A DNA stretch of 64,000 nt. Origin: Flavobacteriaceae bacterium (lineage in GTDB: Bacteria > Bacteroidota > Bacteroidia > Flavobacteriales > Flavobacteriaceae). This document shows, in pieces, positions 25,926 to 35,499 of the stretch. The stretch covers positions 1-64,000 of the forward strand of contig JABDMU010000031.1 of the NCBI GenBank assembly GCA_013001285.1. The letters run 5' to 3'. The notes below the pieces were generated by a model. It did no database searches. It saw nothing but the letters and a program-made list of their open reading frames with translations, and was not told where the DNA came from. The translations under genes were made by a program, and so were the position numbers. Position 1 is the first letter of the stretch; every line of letters begins with the position of its first letter.

Positions 25926-26047
25926 TTGGTGGATTTCTTTTTTTGTCATAGTTTTACATCACTTAACCGACTAATTGTTACCATTTCCCCAAATGTGGTA
26001 ATATATGGTGAAAGAGATGGAAGAGATTCTATCTCTTTCTTTTTTTA
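25926..26047 (+). ncRNA. Candidate intergenic small RNA with promoter and intrinsic terminator
   Basis: On the plus strand a TTG (25926-25928) is followed after 20 nt by TAGTTTTA (25949-25956), one mismatch from TAnnTTTG. About 50-80 nt downstream comes a 9-bp hairpin GAAAGAGAT / ATCTCTTTC (26010-26018 / 26031-26039) followed by eight T. A second imperfect hairpin surrounds 'CCATTTCCCCAAATGTGG' near 25980-26000. No plus-strand gene lies here: both neighbours are on the minus strand. The predicted transcript is about 85 nt with no ORF. This is inference from signals only. Confidence 0.35.
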
Positions 26048-27871
26048 TTGAATGGTTTGCATTTCAACAAGGTTTTTATAAACCCCATTTTTGGCAATGA
26101 GTTCATCATGCTTGCCTTGTTCTACGATTTCACCTTTATGCATAACGATGATTTTATCAGCATTTTTAATGGTTGATAATCGGTGTGCGATGACCACAGA
26201 AGTTCGATTTTTCATCATGTTTTCCAGAGCAACCTGAACCAAGCGTTCACTTTCGGTGTCTAATGCCGAAGTTGCTTCATCCAGGATCATGATCGGTGGA
26301 TTTTTTATAACAGCCCTTGCTATACTGAGCCGTTGCTTTTGTCCGCCAGATAATTTATTACCGGAATCTCCAATATTGGTTTCAATGCCTGATGGAAGTT
26401 CTTTTACAAATTCCCAAGCATTTGCAATCTTTAATGCTTCAATGACGTCTTCATCTGAAGCATTTTGCCGTCCTAATAGAATGTTATTTTTTATGGTATC
26501 ATTAAATAATATAGAATCCTGAGTCACCAGCCCTAATAATCCACGTAACGATCGCTTCGTCATATCCTGTATATTAATACCATCTATTGATATAGCTCCT
26601 TCAGACACATCGTAGAATCGCGTTAATAGATTCGCAATGGTCGATTTACCACTTCCAGACTGTCCAACCAATGCAACGGTTTCTCCTTTTGAGATGTTCA
26701 TGGAAAAGCCTTTTAAAACGAGATCCTCCTCATATTTAAAGTTGATATTTTCAATGGCAATGCTCGAGTTAAAATCAGATTTTTCAACCGCAGCTTCTTT
26801 ATCATCTAAAGCCGACGTGGTATCTAGTACTTCTAGAACACGATCGGCAGCAGCATTTCCAGCTTTTACCTTATAGCTTGCCTTTGATATGGCTTTTGCT
26901 GGAGTTAATATTTGATAAGCTAATGCCATATACCCAATAAAAGCACCTCCGGAGAGGGTCTTTTCGACTAAAACCATGGAGCCGCCATACCATAGCAATG
27001 CTGCGATGGTAACAATACCTAAAAATTCGCTTGCCGGTGAGGCCAGATTTTGACGATTCATGAGTTTATTCGAGAAATTGAAAAATCGATTGGTAGATTC
27101 TTGAAATTTTGAATTGAATTTTTCTTCTGCATTAAATCCTTTTATCACTTTTAGGCCACCAAGGGTTTCTTCCAAAGTCGATAAAAACACGCCTTGTTCT
27201 TTTTGTACTCGAGTGGATTTCTTTTTTAAGCTTTTGCCAATTCTAGATATGATCAATCCCGCGACCGGAATAAAAATAAAGACAAAAATGGTAAGCTTTA
27301 CTGAGATCAGAAACATGGCGACAATGGCAAATAGAATGGTCAATGGTTCTTTAACGATCAATTCAAGAACAGCTAATAGCGAATTTTTTACTTCGTCAAC
27401 ATCACCTGAGATCCTTGCGATGATATCGCCTTTTTTCTTTTCAGAATAGAAGGCAATAGGCAGGCTTGTGACCTTTTTATAAATCGCATTGCGAAGATCT
27501 TTCAGTACACCATTTCTTAAAAAGGTAATAAAATATAAGGCCAGGTAATTAAACAGGTTTTTTAGCAGAAATAAACTGATGATCACGACGATCATATAAA
27601 GTAACGCCCGCTGAGCACCATGTGCTTCAGTGGTTGAAGTAATAATATAATTTATTGAATCACCCACGTAGGACTTGATCTCGCTTAGTCCGGAATATAT
27701 AGGTTTTGTAGTAATTTTTTTTCCTTCGCCAAAAAGCACATTGATCATAGGCATAAGAGATACCATAGCCAAAGTACTGAACAGGGCATAAAAAACATTA
27801 CAAATAATGTTAAGGATGCCATAACGCTTATATGGAATAATAAATCGGGAAAGTTTTTTTAAATATTCCAT
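26045..27871 (-). CDS. MsbA-like ABC exporter (permease fused to ATPase)
   Basis: 608 aa, a half-transporter that works as a homodimer. Six transmembrane helices in residues 1-325; nucleotide-binding domain about 360-600 with Walker A 'GQSGSGKST', Q-loop 'GLVTQDSILF', signature 'LSGGQKQR', Walker B 'IMILDEATSALD' and the H-loop 'IAHRLST'. The family exports lipid A (MsbA), lipids or drugs; the substrate cannot be fixed from sequence, but lipid export is plausible because this is the main single-gene type in Bacteroidota. Its ATG directly abuts the stop of the phosphohexomutase gene (TAAATG), so translation is coupled. Confidence 0.9.
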   Translation of the reverse strand: MEYLKKLSRFIIPYKRYGILNIICNVFYALFSTLAMVSLMPMINVLFGEGKKITTKPIYSGLSEIKSYVGDSINYIITSTTEAHGAQRALLYMIVVIISLFLLKNLFNYLALYFITFLRNGVLKDLRNAIYKKVTSLPIAFYSEKKKGDIIARISGDVDEVKNSLLAVLELIVKEPLTILFAIVAMFLISVKLTIFVFIFIPVAGLIISRIGKSLKKKSTRVQKEQGVFLSTLEETLGGLKVIKGFNAEEKFNSKFQESTNRFFNFSNKLMNRQNLASPASEFLGIVTIAALLWYGGSMVLVEKTLSGGAFIGYMALAYQILTPAKAISKASYKVKAGNAAADRVLEVLDTTSALDDKEAAVEKSDFNSSIAIENINFKYEEDLVLKGFSMNISKGETVALVGQSGSGKSTIANLLTRFYDVSEGAISIDGINIQDMTKRSLRGLLGLVTQDSILFNDTIKNNILLGRQNASDEDVIEALKIANAWEFVKELPSGIETNIGDSGNKLSGGQKQRLSIARAVIKNPPIMILDEATSALDTESERLVQVALENMMKNRTSVVIAHRLSTIKNADKIIVMHKGEIVEQGKHDELIAKNGVYKNLVEMQTIQ

Positions 27872-29602
27872 TTAGATGAGCTTCATATCTTTTAAGATGT
27901 CATCTATTCTATTTTCAAGTTGCATCTGTGTTGCCTCAAAATCTTCAAAGCGTTCAAGCTGAGTTCTTACGCTTACATAAAATTTAATTTTAGGTTCTGT
28001 ACCACTTGGTCTCAAGGCGATTTTACTACCATCTTCAGTATAATAGATCAACACATTTGATTTAGGAATAGCGATTGTTTCTTTTTCCCCCGAAAGGGTA
28101 TTGTATGCAATAGATTGTTGATAATCTTCTATCCGAACTACTTTCGCATTATTCACAAATTCAAGCGGATTTTCCCGTGCATCGATCATCATTTGTTTGA
28201 TCTCCTCGGCACCTTCGATGCCTTTTTTGGTCATTGAAATAAGCCGTTCTTTATAAAACCCATATTTAAGGTATAAGCCTATGAGTTCGTTGTACATAGA
28301 ACTGCCTTTTGCCTTGGCTTGAGCAGCGATTTCACAAGCTAAAAGGGCAGATGTCACAGCATCTTTATCCCGAACAAAATCGCCTACCATAAATCCGAAA
28401 CTTTCTTCACCGCCACCAATAAAATCAAGATCAGGAAAATCTTTTATCATTTTAGCAATCCATTTAAATCCTGTCAATCCAATTTTACATTCAACATTAA
28501 ATGCATTTGCTAATTCAAATAGCATTGGTGTTGATACAATAGTGGACCCAATAAACTCTTTGCCTTTTATTTTCTGTGCTTTTTGCCATTGCTCAAGTAA
28601 AAAATGGGTCATTAATACCATGGTTTGATTCCCATTAAGTATAAGCATTTCACCATGTAGATCTTTAACAGCAATACCTACACGATCACTATCCGGATCA
28701 GTACCAATAACGATGTCAGCATCAACTGTTCTTGCAAGATCCAGTGCCATTTTTAAAGCTTCAGGCTCTTCAGGATTAGGCGATTCTACAGTTGGAAAAT
28801 CTCCATCGGGCTCAGCTTGTTCTTCAACGATATGAACCTTTGAATATCCTGCTCTTTTTAATGTCTCTGGAATTATTGTGATTGACGTACCATGCAAAGA
28901 TGTAAATACTATATCGAGATTGTCTTTAGCGGTTGCGGATGTATCAAAACTTCCGTTGGCAACAGAAGCATCGATGAATTCATTGTCCATGGCTTCGCCT
29001 ATGATATGAATCAGGTTTTCATTTGCATTAAAGTTAATTTGACTATAATCTAAGGCATTGATCTGAGCAACAATTTCGGCATCCTGCGGTGGTACTAATT
29101 GACCACCATCTTGCCAATACACCTTATATCCATTGTATTCTGGTGGATTATGAGAAGCGGTTAAAACGATACCACAATGACAATCTAAGGATTTAAGCGC
29201 ATAGGAAAGCTCAGGTGTTGGCCTGAGATCTTCAAACAGATACACTTCAATTTGGTTTGCTGAAAAGACATCGGCTACGACTCTAGCAAACGACTTACTA
29301 TTATGCCTACAATCATATGCGATGGCAACTTTATGAGGCTCATTTGGAAATACTTTTTTTAGATAGTCACTAAGACCTTGGGTATTTTTACCTAAAGTGT
29401 ATTTGTTAATCCTATTAGAACCAACACCCATAACACCTCTCATACCACCAGTTCCGAATTCTAAATTCTTATAAAAACTCTCCTTGAGAAGTTTAGGATC
29501 AAAGGCTATCAAGTCCTTGATCTTTTGTTGTGTTTCTTCATCAAAAGTCGGGGTTAACCAAGAATTAGCGGCCTCCAAAATTTGAGGTTCGATATATATC
29601 AT
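27872..29602 (-). CDS. Phosphoglucomutase/phosphomannomutase
   Basis: Alpha-D-phosphohexomutase, 576 aa, interconverting hexose-1-P and hexose-6-P for glycogen, nucleotide sugar and polysaccharide synthesis. Phosphoserine loop '[17 protein letters not shown]'; metal loop '[13 protein letters not shown]'; sugar loop 'GGEESFGF'; phosphate-binding '[15 protein letters not shown]' near the C-terminus. The length fits the PgcA-type group. It is upstream of the MsbA-like gene with zero spacing. An exact -7 element TACTTTTG lies at 29621-29628. Confidence 0.94.
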   Translation of the reverse strand: MIYIEPQILEAANSWLTPTFDEETQQKIKDLIAFDPKLLKESFYKNLEFGTGGMRGVMGVGSNRINKYTLGKNTQGLSDYLKKVFPNEPHKVAIAYDCRHNSKSFARVVADVFSANQIEVYLFEDLRPTPELSYALKSLDCHCGIVLTASHNPPEYNGYKVYWQDGGQLVPPQDAEIVAQINALDYSQINFNANENLIHIIGEAMDNEFIDASVANGSFDTSATAKDNLDIVFTSLHGTSITIIPETLKRAGYSKVHIVEEQAEPDGDFPTVESPNPEEPEALKMALDLARTVDADIVIGTDPDSDRVGIAVKDLHGEMLILNGNQTMVLMTHFLLEQWQKAQKIKGKEFIGSTIVSTPMLFELANAFNVECKIGLTGFKWIAKMIKDFPDLDFIGGGEESFGFMVGDFVRDKDAVTSALLACEIAAQAKAKGSSMYNELIGLYLKYGFYKERLISMTKKGIEGAEEIKQMMIDARENPLEFVNNAKVVRIEDYQQSIAYNTLSGEKETIAIPKSNVLIYYTEDGSKIALRPSGTEPKIKFYVSVRTQLERFEDFEATQMQLENRIDDILKDMKLI

Positions 29603-29620
29603 GTAAATTTACTTTAATTA

Positions 29621-29628
29621 CAAAAGTA
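29621..29628 (-). promoter_or_regulatory. -7 promoter element of the phosphohexomutase operon
   Basis: Minus strand TACTTTTG, an exact TAnnTTTG match, 18 nt before the start codon; no clear -33 TTG. Confidence 0.5.
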
Positions 29629-29712
29629 AGTATTTGTTAATATTTTTGTTGATGCGTTTGGAATATTTTAATAAATCATTCCAATACGCATTTTTTTGCC
29701 TAGGAAAAAGAA

Positions 29713-32346
29713 ATGAAAACTGCACTAAAAATTGCCATAGCATTCATATTGGTGACCTCTCCCATTTACGGACAAAGGGAGGCTTCAAATTGGTATTTTG
29801 GCAGTAAGGCTGGTTTAGATTTTAACTCTGGTACTCCCGTACCTTTATTGAACGGACAATTAGACACAGTTGAGGGTTGCGAAACCTTTTCGGATAGCGA
29901 TGGTAATTTATTGTTTTATACTGACGGAAAGATGGTATGGAATCGGAACCATCAATTAATGCCGAATGGGGATAACCTGTTGGGAAGCTTTTCAAGTTCG
30001 CAATCGGCCTTAATTATTCCGAAAATTGACGACGAAACTATTTTTTATATCATCACTGCTGATGTTGTTCAAGCTTATGAAAATGGGGTAGCTGATGGTA
30101 ATGGTCTCAACTATTCAGTTGTTGATATAACTTTAGAAGGGGGTTTAGGCGATGTGACTGAAAAAAATATCAACCTACTCACGCAAGGATCTGAAAAGAT
30201 CACTGCTGTCAGTGCTTTTGATGGTACAGGATATTGGCTGGTTACTCATCGCAACAGTAACTTTTATGCATTTAAGATAGGTGCCAATGGTGTGAATACT
30301 ACTCCGGTTATAACCACACTCGGACCAAACATATCTCATTTCGATAATATAAGAGGTAGTATTAAATCATCACCAAATGGTTCGCAAATTGCCATTGCTC
30401 ATACCATTTTCGAACCGCTTTATAACGGCTATGTTTATCTCTATGATTTTGACACATCAACGGGAATACTAAGCAATGAACTTCTGATTGCTGAAGGTTA
30501 CGTGTTTTATGGGGTTGAGTTTTCATCGAATTCAACAAAATTATATGCAAGTGGAAAAGCCGTTGATGAACTCACAAATTCTACCACTGACATCAAAATA
30601 TTTCAATATGATCTTACGGTTCCAAATATTCCCGATTCTGAGTTTCTGATATTCGATTTTCCTAATTTGTTTTTAAGCGATCTCGCAGGAAGTTTACAAA
30701 TTGGTATTGATAAAAAGATATATCATTCAATTCCAAATACCATGCTCTCTGTTATAAGAACGCCTAATTTGGCCGGATTAGATAGTGATTTTCGTTCGTT
30801 TGATGTTGATTTAGGCGGGCGTTCCACAAAATTTGGATTGCCTCCTTTTATTCAATCGTTTTTTGAAAGTGTTGTTCGTATTGAGAACTTTTGTATTGAC
30901 AGTGACACTGAATTTTTCCTTGAGACAGATGCGGTGATCGATGCTGTGGCCTGGAATTTTGGAGATCCTAATAGCGGTGCAAATAATACCAGCAGTTTAT
31001 TAAATCCGACACATACATTTTCTACTACCGGCGTTTTTACCGTTACACTTGAAGTCGAATTTGCCAATAGACCGCCAAAAACATTTGTGGAATTCATTGA
31101 AATTAGCGAAACACCGGATGCCGCTGCGAATGTCACCTTGATTCAATGTGATGTTGATGGGCTTGATGATGGGATTAGTCTTTTTAATTTGATGGAAGCT
31201 CAGCAACTTTTTGATTTTGGCAATAGCGATCTTACAGCAAATTATTTTCTGAATGTTACTGATGCACAAAACAATGAAAATGCGTTGCCGGAAATAGGCT
31301 ATCAAAATATAGTTAATGATCAAATCATTTATGCGCGTGTTTTTGAAAACGCCGAATGCTATGTGATCACAGAAGTGACGCTCCATGTTGAGCCTATTTC
31401 GGATCTCGGGACCTATGATACGCTTGATATTTGTTCTCCGGTTATTTCCTTGGCCACACTTATCGAATACCAACAAATTTATGATCAACTTTTATCAGCC
31501 TTTCCTGATACGACCATTACATTATTCAGAACCGAAGAAAATGCCTTGCTCGAGTTAGAACCGGTTATAGAAGATATTTATATCGGAATTACCTCTCCTT
31601 TGGAAATGTATTTCAGAATAGAATCAGAAAATGCATGTAACTTCATAGGCAAGGTAGATCTCAACGTTATGGCGACCCCTGAAGTAGAGAACCAAACTCA
31701 GCTCTTTTGTCCAGGAGGATCCAATATATTGGATGCCGGAGCGGGATTTAATAGTTATTTATGGTCGACTGGCGAAATCACTCAAACTATAATAGTTGAG
31801 GATCCAGGATCTTATTGGGTAGAAGTATCCAACGCTGCGAATTGTATAAGCACAATTTCTGTGAACGTCATCAATTCGGAGGACATAGAAATAACAAATG
31901 TGATTGTTAATGATTTTCAAACTATTAATACTGTTGAAGTTTTGATCTCGGATTCTGATGGCTTTATAGAATATTCCTTAGATGGAGAAAATTACTTTAC
32001 TTCGAATAGATTCAGATCGGTACAGCCTGGACTTTACGATGTTTATGTTAGAAAGGATAATTGCAGTGTTGTTACTGAGACTATTTTGGTAGGTGGATTT
32101 CCAAACTTTTTTACGCCAAACGGTGATGGCATAAATGATACCTGGCAAATGAAAAGACCCGAATTCTTTGAAAATGCCGTAATAGAAATCTATGATCGTT
32201 ATGGAAAATTGGTCAAAACAATGACTACTACAAGTGAAGGTTGGAATGGTTTATTTAATGGTCAGATGATGACTCCAGACGACTATTGGTTCGTTATTAA
32301 ATTTAGCGATCGATTTGTTCACGGACATTTTACACTAAAACTTTAG
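29713..32346 (+). CDS. PKD-containing surface protein with type B (gliding-associated) T9SS sorting domain
   Basis: 877 aa. Signal peptide 'ALKIAIAFILVTSPIYG'. Residues about 25-370 form a propeller-like region opening 'NWYFGSKAGLDFN' and including 'FSDSDGNLLFYTDG', a head common among gliding-associated proteins. A PKD domain lies at about 395-465 ('VAWNFGDPNSG', 'THTFSTTGVFTVTLEV'). After several beta-rich repeats, residues about 795-877 are the type B sorting domain ('FFTPNGDGINDTW', 'IEIYDRYGKLVKTM', 'GWNGLFNGQMMTPDDYWF'). Surface exposed or released; ligand unknown. Its stop overlaps the convergent glycosyltransferase stop by 4 nt. Confidence 0.92.
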   Translation: MKTALKIAIAFILVTSPIYGQREASNWYFGSKAGLDFNSGTPVPLLNGQLDTVEGCETFSDSDGNLLFYTDGKMVWNRNHQLMPNGDNLLGSFSSSQSALIIPKIDDETIFYIITADVVQAYENGVADGNGLNYSVVDITLEGGLGDVTEKNINLLTQGSEKITAVSAFDGTGYWLVTHRNSNFYAFKIGANGVNTTPVITTLGPNISHFDNIRGSIKSSPNGSQIAIAHTIFEPLYNGYVYLYDFDTSTGILSNELLIAEGYVFYGVEFSSNSTKLYASGKAVDELTNSTTDIKIFQYDLTVPNIPDSEFLIFDFPNLFLSDLAGSLQIGIDKKIYHSIPNTMLSVIRTPNLAGLDSDFRSFDVDLGGRSTKFGLPPFIQSFFESVVRIENFCIDSDTEFFLETDAVIDAVAWNFGDPNSGANNTSSLLNPTHTFSTTGVFTVTLEVEFANRPPKTFVEFIEISETPDAAANVTLIQCDVDGLDDGISLFNLMEAQQLFDFGNSDLTANYFLNVTDAQNNENALPEIGYQNIVNDQIIYARVFENAECYVITEVTLHVEPISDLGTYDTLDICSPVISLATLIEYQQIYDQLLSAFPDTTITLFRTEENALLELEPVIEDIYIGITSPLEMYFRIESENACNFIGKVDLNVMATPEVENQTQLFCPGGSNILDAGAGFNSYLWSTGEITQTIIVEDPGSYWVEVSNAANCISTISVNVINSEDIEITNVIVNDFQTINTVEVLISDSDGFIEYSLDGENYFTSNRFRSVQPGLYDVYVRKDNCSVVTETILVGGFPNFFTPNGDGINDTWQMKRPEFFENAVIEIYDRYGKLVKTMTTTSEGWNGLFNGQMMTPDDYWFVIKFSDRFVHGHFTLKL

Positions 32347-33290
32347 AGATTTTTCTTTTCTTCAATAGAATAACGTTCTTTTTCACGTTGAGATCTCAGT
32401 ATCATTTCTCCTAAAAACCCAGCTACAAAAAATTGCGTACCAATGATCATGGTCACCATGGCAATAAAAAATTGAGGTCTATCGGTTAATAATCGCCCAG
32501 CAGGGTTTAAAAATAATTTATCGATCCCCAAATAAATCGAGAATCCAACACCTATCAAAAACATGAGTGCACCAAGCGCTCCAAAGAAATGCATAGGTCG
32601 CTTTCCAAATTTAGAAATGAACCAAATCGTGATCAAATCTAAAAACCCGTTTATAAATCTTTCCATACCAAATTTTGTTTTACCATATTTTCTTGCTTGA
32701 TGTTGCACCACTTTTTCGCCAATTTTCGAAAATCCTTCGTTTTTGGCGAGTACTGGTATATAACGATGCATTTCGCCGTGAACATCTATTGTTTTAATGA
32801 CATTATTCTTGTAGGCTTTAAGTCCACAATTAAAGTCGTGTAATTTTAGTCCAGAGGTTTTACGGGCTGCCCAATTGAATAATTTAGAAGGTATATTTTT
32901 TGAGATTACCGAATCGTAACGCTTCTTCTTCCAGCCTGAGACAAGATCATAATCATCTTGCATCACCATACCATAAAGTTCAGGAATCTCCTCGGGGCTA
33001 TCTTGAAGGTCAGCATCCATAGTAATAACGACCTCACCTGAAGCTTCCAGAAACCCGGCGTGTAAGGCCTGTGATTTTCCGAAATTGGCCATGAATTTTA
33101 TGCCTTTAACTTCAGAATACTTTTCAGCTAATTGCTCAATAGTGTCCCAGGAGTTATCAGTAGAGCCGTCATCCACAAAGATGACTTCATATGAAAAATG
33201 ATTGGACTGCATAACATCTGCAATCCAATCATTCAATTCTGTTAAAGACTCTTGTTCGTTAAGTAGTGGTATGACTACTGATATGTTCAT
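32343..33290 (-). CDS. GT2 glycosyltransferase, polyprenyl-phosphate type
   Basis: 315 aa. GT-A domain about 1-225 with 'VVIPLLNEQESL', 'VIFVDDGSTDNSWD', the metal-binding 'DADLQDSPEEIPEL' and 'HDFNCGLKAYKN'. Two C-terminal transmembrane helices are at about 228-252 and 268-295. This is the DPM1/GtrB/ArnC architecture, which transfers a sugar to undecaprenyl phosphate at the membrane. Sugar and pathway are unknown. It follows the DUF4199 gene by 3 nt, so the two are probably one transcript. Confidence 0.9.
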   Translation of the reverse strand: MNISVVIPLLNEQESLTELNDWIADVMQSNHFSYEVIFVDDGSTDNSWDTIEQLAEKYSEVKGIKFMANFGKSQALHAGFLEASGEVVITMDADLQDSPEEIPELYGMVMQDDYDLVSGWKKKRYDSVISKNIPSKLFNWAARKTSGLKLHDFNCGLKAYKNNVIKTIDVHGEMHRYIPVLAKNEGFSKIGEKVVQHQARKYGKTKFGMERFINGFLDLITIWFISKFGKRPMHFFGALGALMFLIGVGFSIYLGIDKLFLNPAGRLLTDRPQFFIAMVTMIIGTQFFVAGFLGEMILRSQREKERYSIEEKKNL

Positions 33291-33293
33291 TCA

Positions 33294-33824
33294 CTAGGCT
33301 TTGTCAGGATCATTCCTTTTCATAATGGCGGCAATAATAAGCCCTAAGATACTAAAGAGAATGATGTAAAAACCAAGACCTTTAGCGATATTTCCAATAG
33401 AATAGTCATTTTGGTCCTCCATTGCATCCACCGTTTCCGCAATAGCTTCGGCAGGTACACCCCATCGTTCCATACCGGTAATGGTATTTTCTATCGTGAT
33501 CTTTTTCAATTCTACTGCCGCTTCAGGATCTATTATGTTGAACAAAACAAATGATACTACAGTGCTGATAAGTATACCAATAACCACTGTAATGAAATAA
33601 CTTGTAAAGGCTTCCTTGAAAGAAATAAAACCATTAAGAAGTCCTTTTGCTTTCGCTACAGAAATAATCCCTAAAACGAGCATGATGATCAATAGTGTAA
33701 TTCCGTACCACATATTAGCTAATAAGCCAATGTTTACCGCATAAGGAATAGCTGTTCCTATAGCAAGAATTACACCTAAATAAAGGCCATAGTTAATGGC
33801 ACTTGATTTTACATTTTTTTCCAT
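33294..33824 (-). CDS. DUF4199 membrane protein
   Basis: 176 aa with four predicted transmembrane helices (about 12-30, 37-55, 75-97 and 150-170) and a loop containing 'DPEAAVELKKITIENTITGMERWGVPAE'. The helix 1 'YGLYLGVILA' and 'FISFKEAFTSYFI' patterns identify the Bacteroidota family DUF4199, whose function is unknown. Upstream of and nearly abutting the GT2 gene. An exact TATATTTG element lies at 33863-33870 on this strand, back-to-back with the rpmE2 promoter. Confidence 0.85.
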   Translation of the reverse strand: MEKNVKSSAINYGLYLGVILAIGTAIPYAVNIGLLANMWYGITLLIIMLVLGIISVAKAKGLLNGFISFKEAFTSYFITVVIGILISTVVSFVLFNIIDPEAAVELKKITIENTITGMERWGVPAEAIAETVDAMEDQNDYSIGNIAKGLGFYIILFSILGLIIAAIMKRNDPDKA

Positions 33825-33862
33825 AAATATATTTTTTCAGTTGATTTACGTTAGTTAGTAAA

Positions 33863-33870
33863 CAAATATA
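33863..33870 (-). promoter_or_regulatory. -7 promoter element of the DUF4199-GT2 unit
   Basis: Minus strand TATATTTG, an exact consensus match, 38 nt upstream of the start codon. Confidence 0.55.
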
Positions 33871-33915
33871 CTAAATCGTTACATTGTAAACAGAATAAAA
33901 AAATAAATTAAAATA

Positions 33916-33945
33916 TTGCCTTTTTATAAAAAATGATTAAATTTG
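33916..33945 (+). promoter_or_regulatory. Promoter of rpmE2
   Basis: TTG (33916-33918), 19-nt spacer, TAAATTTG (33938-33945): a full match to the Bacteroidota primary-sigma promoter. The expected start point is near 33951, giving a leader of about 23 nt. Confidence 0.75.
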
Positions 33946-33973
33946 CAGCTCGAAAAATGAAATGATTTAAGTC

Positions 33974-34225
33974 ATGCAAAAAGATATACATCCAGAAAAT
34001 TACAGATTAGTTGCATTTAAAGACATGTCTAACGACGATATCTTTATTACTAAGTCAACGGCTGATTCAAGTGAGACCATAGATGTTGATGGTGTTGAGT
34101 ACCCTTTGATAAAAATGGAAATCTCTAGAACATCTCATCCGTACTATACTGGTAAGTCTAAATTGGTAGATACAGCAGGTAGAATTGATAAGTTCAAAAA
34201 CAAGTATTCTAAATTTAAAAAATAA
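33974..34225 (+). CDS. rpmE2: 50S ribosomal protein L31 type B
   Basis: 83 aa. 'MQKDIHPENYRLVAFKDMSN', 'GVEYPLIKMEISRTSHPYYTGKSKLVDTAGRIDKFKNKYSKF' is the L31 signature. No cysteine is present, so it is the zinc-independent B form, which in many bacteria replaces the zinc-binding A form under zinc limitation. Whether an A form exists elsewhere cannot be told. Strong consensus promoter upstream, intrinsic terminator downstream. Confidence 0.97.
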   Translation: MQKDIHPENYRLVAFKDMSNDDIFITKSTADSSETIDVDGVEYPLIKMEISRTSHPYYTGKSKLVDTAGRIDKFKNKYSKFKK

Positions 34226-34247
34226 TTTAGATAAAATATATTTGACC

Positions 34248-34277
34248 AAAGCCTTTCACTAATTGAAAGGCTTTTTT
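34248..34277 (+). terminator. Rho-independent terminator of rpmE2
   Basis: 11-bp stem AAAGCCTTTCA (34248-34258) / TGAAAGGCTTT (34264-34274), 5-nt loop, T-rich tail, 22 nt after the rpmE2 stop. Confidence 0.9.
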
Positions 34278-34298
34278 ATTTTTACCAAAAGCAAGGTC

Positions 34299-35474
34299 AT
34301 GAATTATATCCTTTTCGATGGTCCGCATCGCAATCATCTGTTACCATTTACATACACACGACCTGTAGCTGATATTCGAATTGGTATACTGACCATTAGA
34401 GAAAAATGGGAACGCTATTTAGGATATACCATTACTTCCCTTACCGAAGATTATCTCTCTGAAAAATTTCCTATGGTGGAATTTGAAGACAACATCATGA
34501 TAAATGCTTCCTATTTGCCCAATTTTGAGATAGCCGAACTTATAAAAGGACTATCTGAGAATCAAGCCATTTTTAAAGGTGAAGATGTGATCGCGTTTTA
34601 CACAAAGGAAACTCAGGACGATATTGATTTTTCTAGCTATGAGTCTATCGAATATGAAGCAGATATTCTTAAGATAGAGCGTACATGGGATATTTTTTCG
34701 CAAAATGGAGAGGCCTTAAAGGATGATTTTGAATTGATAACCTCAGGAAGAAAATCACAACCTATTCCTGCAAATATCAATGTTATAAAGGCCCAAGATA
34801 TTTTTATTGAAGAAGGTGCTGCTATGAACTTTGTCACCTTGAATGCAACCAATGGACCTATTTATATTGGAAAGAATACAGAGATCATGGAAGGCTCTAT
34901 AATTAGAGGTCCGTTTTCATTAAACGAAGGGAGTACAGTAAAAATGGGGGCTAAAATTTATGGCCCAACTACTATTGGTCCCTTTAGCAAGGTGGGAGGT
35001 GAAGTCAATAATTCAGTGTTCTTCGGATATTCAAATAAAGGCCATGATGGCTTCCTCGGAAATTCTGTTATTGGCGAGTGGTGTAATCTGGGCGCCGATA
35101 CGAACAATTCTAATTTAAAGAATAATTATGCTGAAGTTAGGCTATGGGATTATGAAACCGAAGGGTTTGCTAAAACTGGTTTACAGTTTTGCGGATTGAT
35201 GATGGGAGATCATAGTAAATGCGGCATCAATACCATGTTCAACACAGGAACCGTAGTTGGTGTAAGTGCGAATATTTTTGGAAGTGGCTTTCCTAGGAAT
35301 TTTATCCCAAGTTTCAGTTGGGGCGGAAAAGCTGGTTTTTCAACATATCTCACAAAAAAAGCATTTGAAGTGGCTAATGTTGTCATGGCAAGGCGAACTA
35401 TTGAATTCACCGAGAAAGATGCTACCATTCTTGAACATGTATTCGAAGAAACAAAACGTTTTCGAAGAAATTAA
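34299..35474 (+). CDS. GlmU-family putative sugar nucleotidyltransferase
   Basis: 391 aa from the ATG at 34299; the frame is open further up to a TTG inside the rpmE2 terminator stem, which cannot be the start. N-terminal part about 1-190: 'YILFDGPHRNHLLPFTYTRPVADIRIGIL' is the Bacteroidota GlmU-like nucleotidyltransferase opening, lacking the classical 'LAAGxGTRM' loop. C-terminal left-handed beta-helix of hexapeptide repeats about 195-345 ('GPIYIGKNTEIMEGSIIRGPFSL', 'GVSANIFGSGFPRNFIPSFSWGG'). Probable transferase acting on a sugar phosphate for envelope polysaccharide; activity not certain. A small membrane protein gene follows 25 nt later. Confidence 0.85.
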   Translation: MNYILFDGPHRNHLLPFTYTRPVADIRIGILTIREKWERYLGYTITSLTEDYLSEKFPMVEFEDNIMINASYLPNFEIAELIKGLSENQAIFKGEDVIAFYTKETQDDIDFSSYESIEYEADILKIERTWDIFSQNGEALKDDFELITSGRKSQPIPANINVIKAQDIFIEEGAAMNFVTLNATNGPIYIGKNTEIMEGSIIRGPFSLNEGSTVKMGAKIYGPTTIGPFSKVGGEVNNSVFFGYSNKGHDGFLGNSVIGEWCNLGADTNNSNLKNNYAEVRLWDYETEGFAKTGLQFCGLMMGDHSKCGINTMFNTGTVVGVSANIFGSGFPRNFIPSFSWGGKAGFSTYLTKKAFEVANVVMARRTIEFTEKDATILEHVFEETKRFRRN

Positions 35475-35499
35475 TAGCAACAAAACCTACTTTTGACAT

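Noticed and set aside
34263-34298. Upstream extension of the GlmU-like gene to a TTG
   Set aside because: The extension lies in the rpmE2 terminator stem and T tail; the ATG at 34299 gives the family N-terminus.
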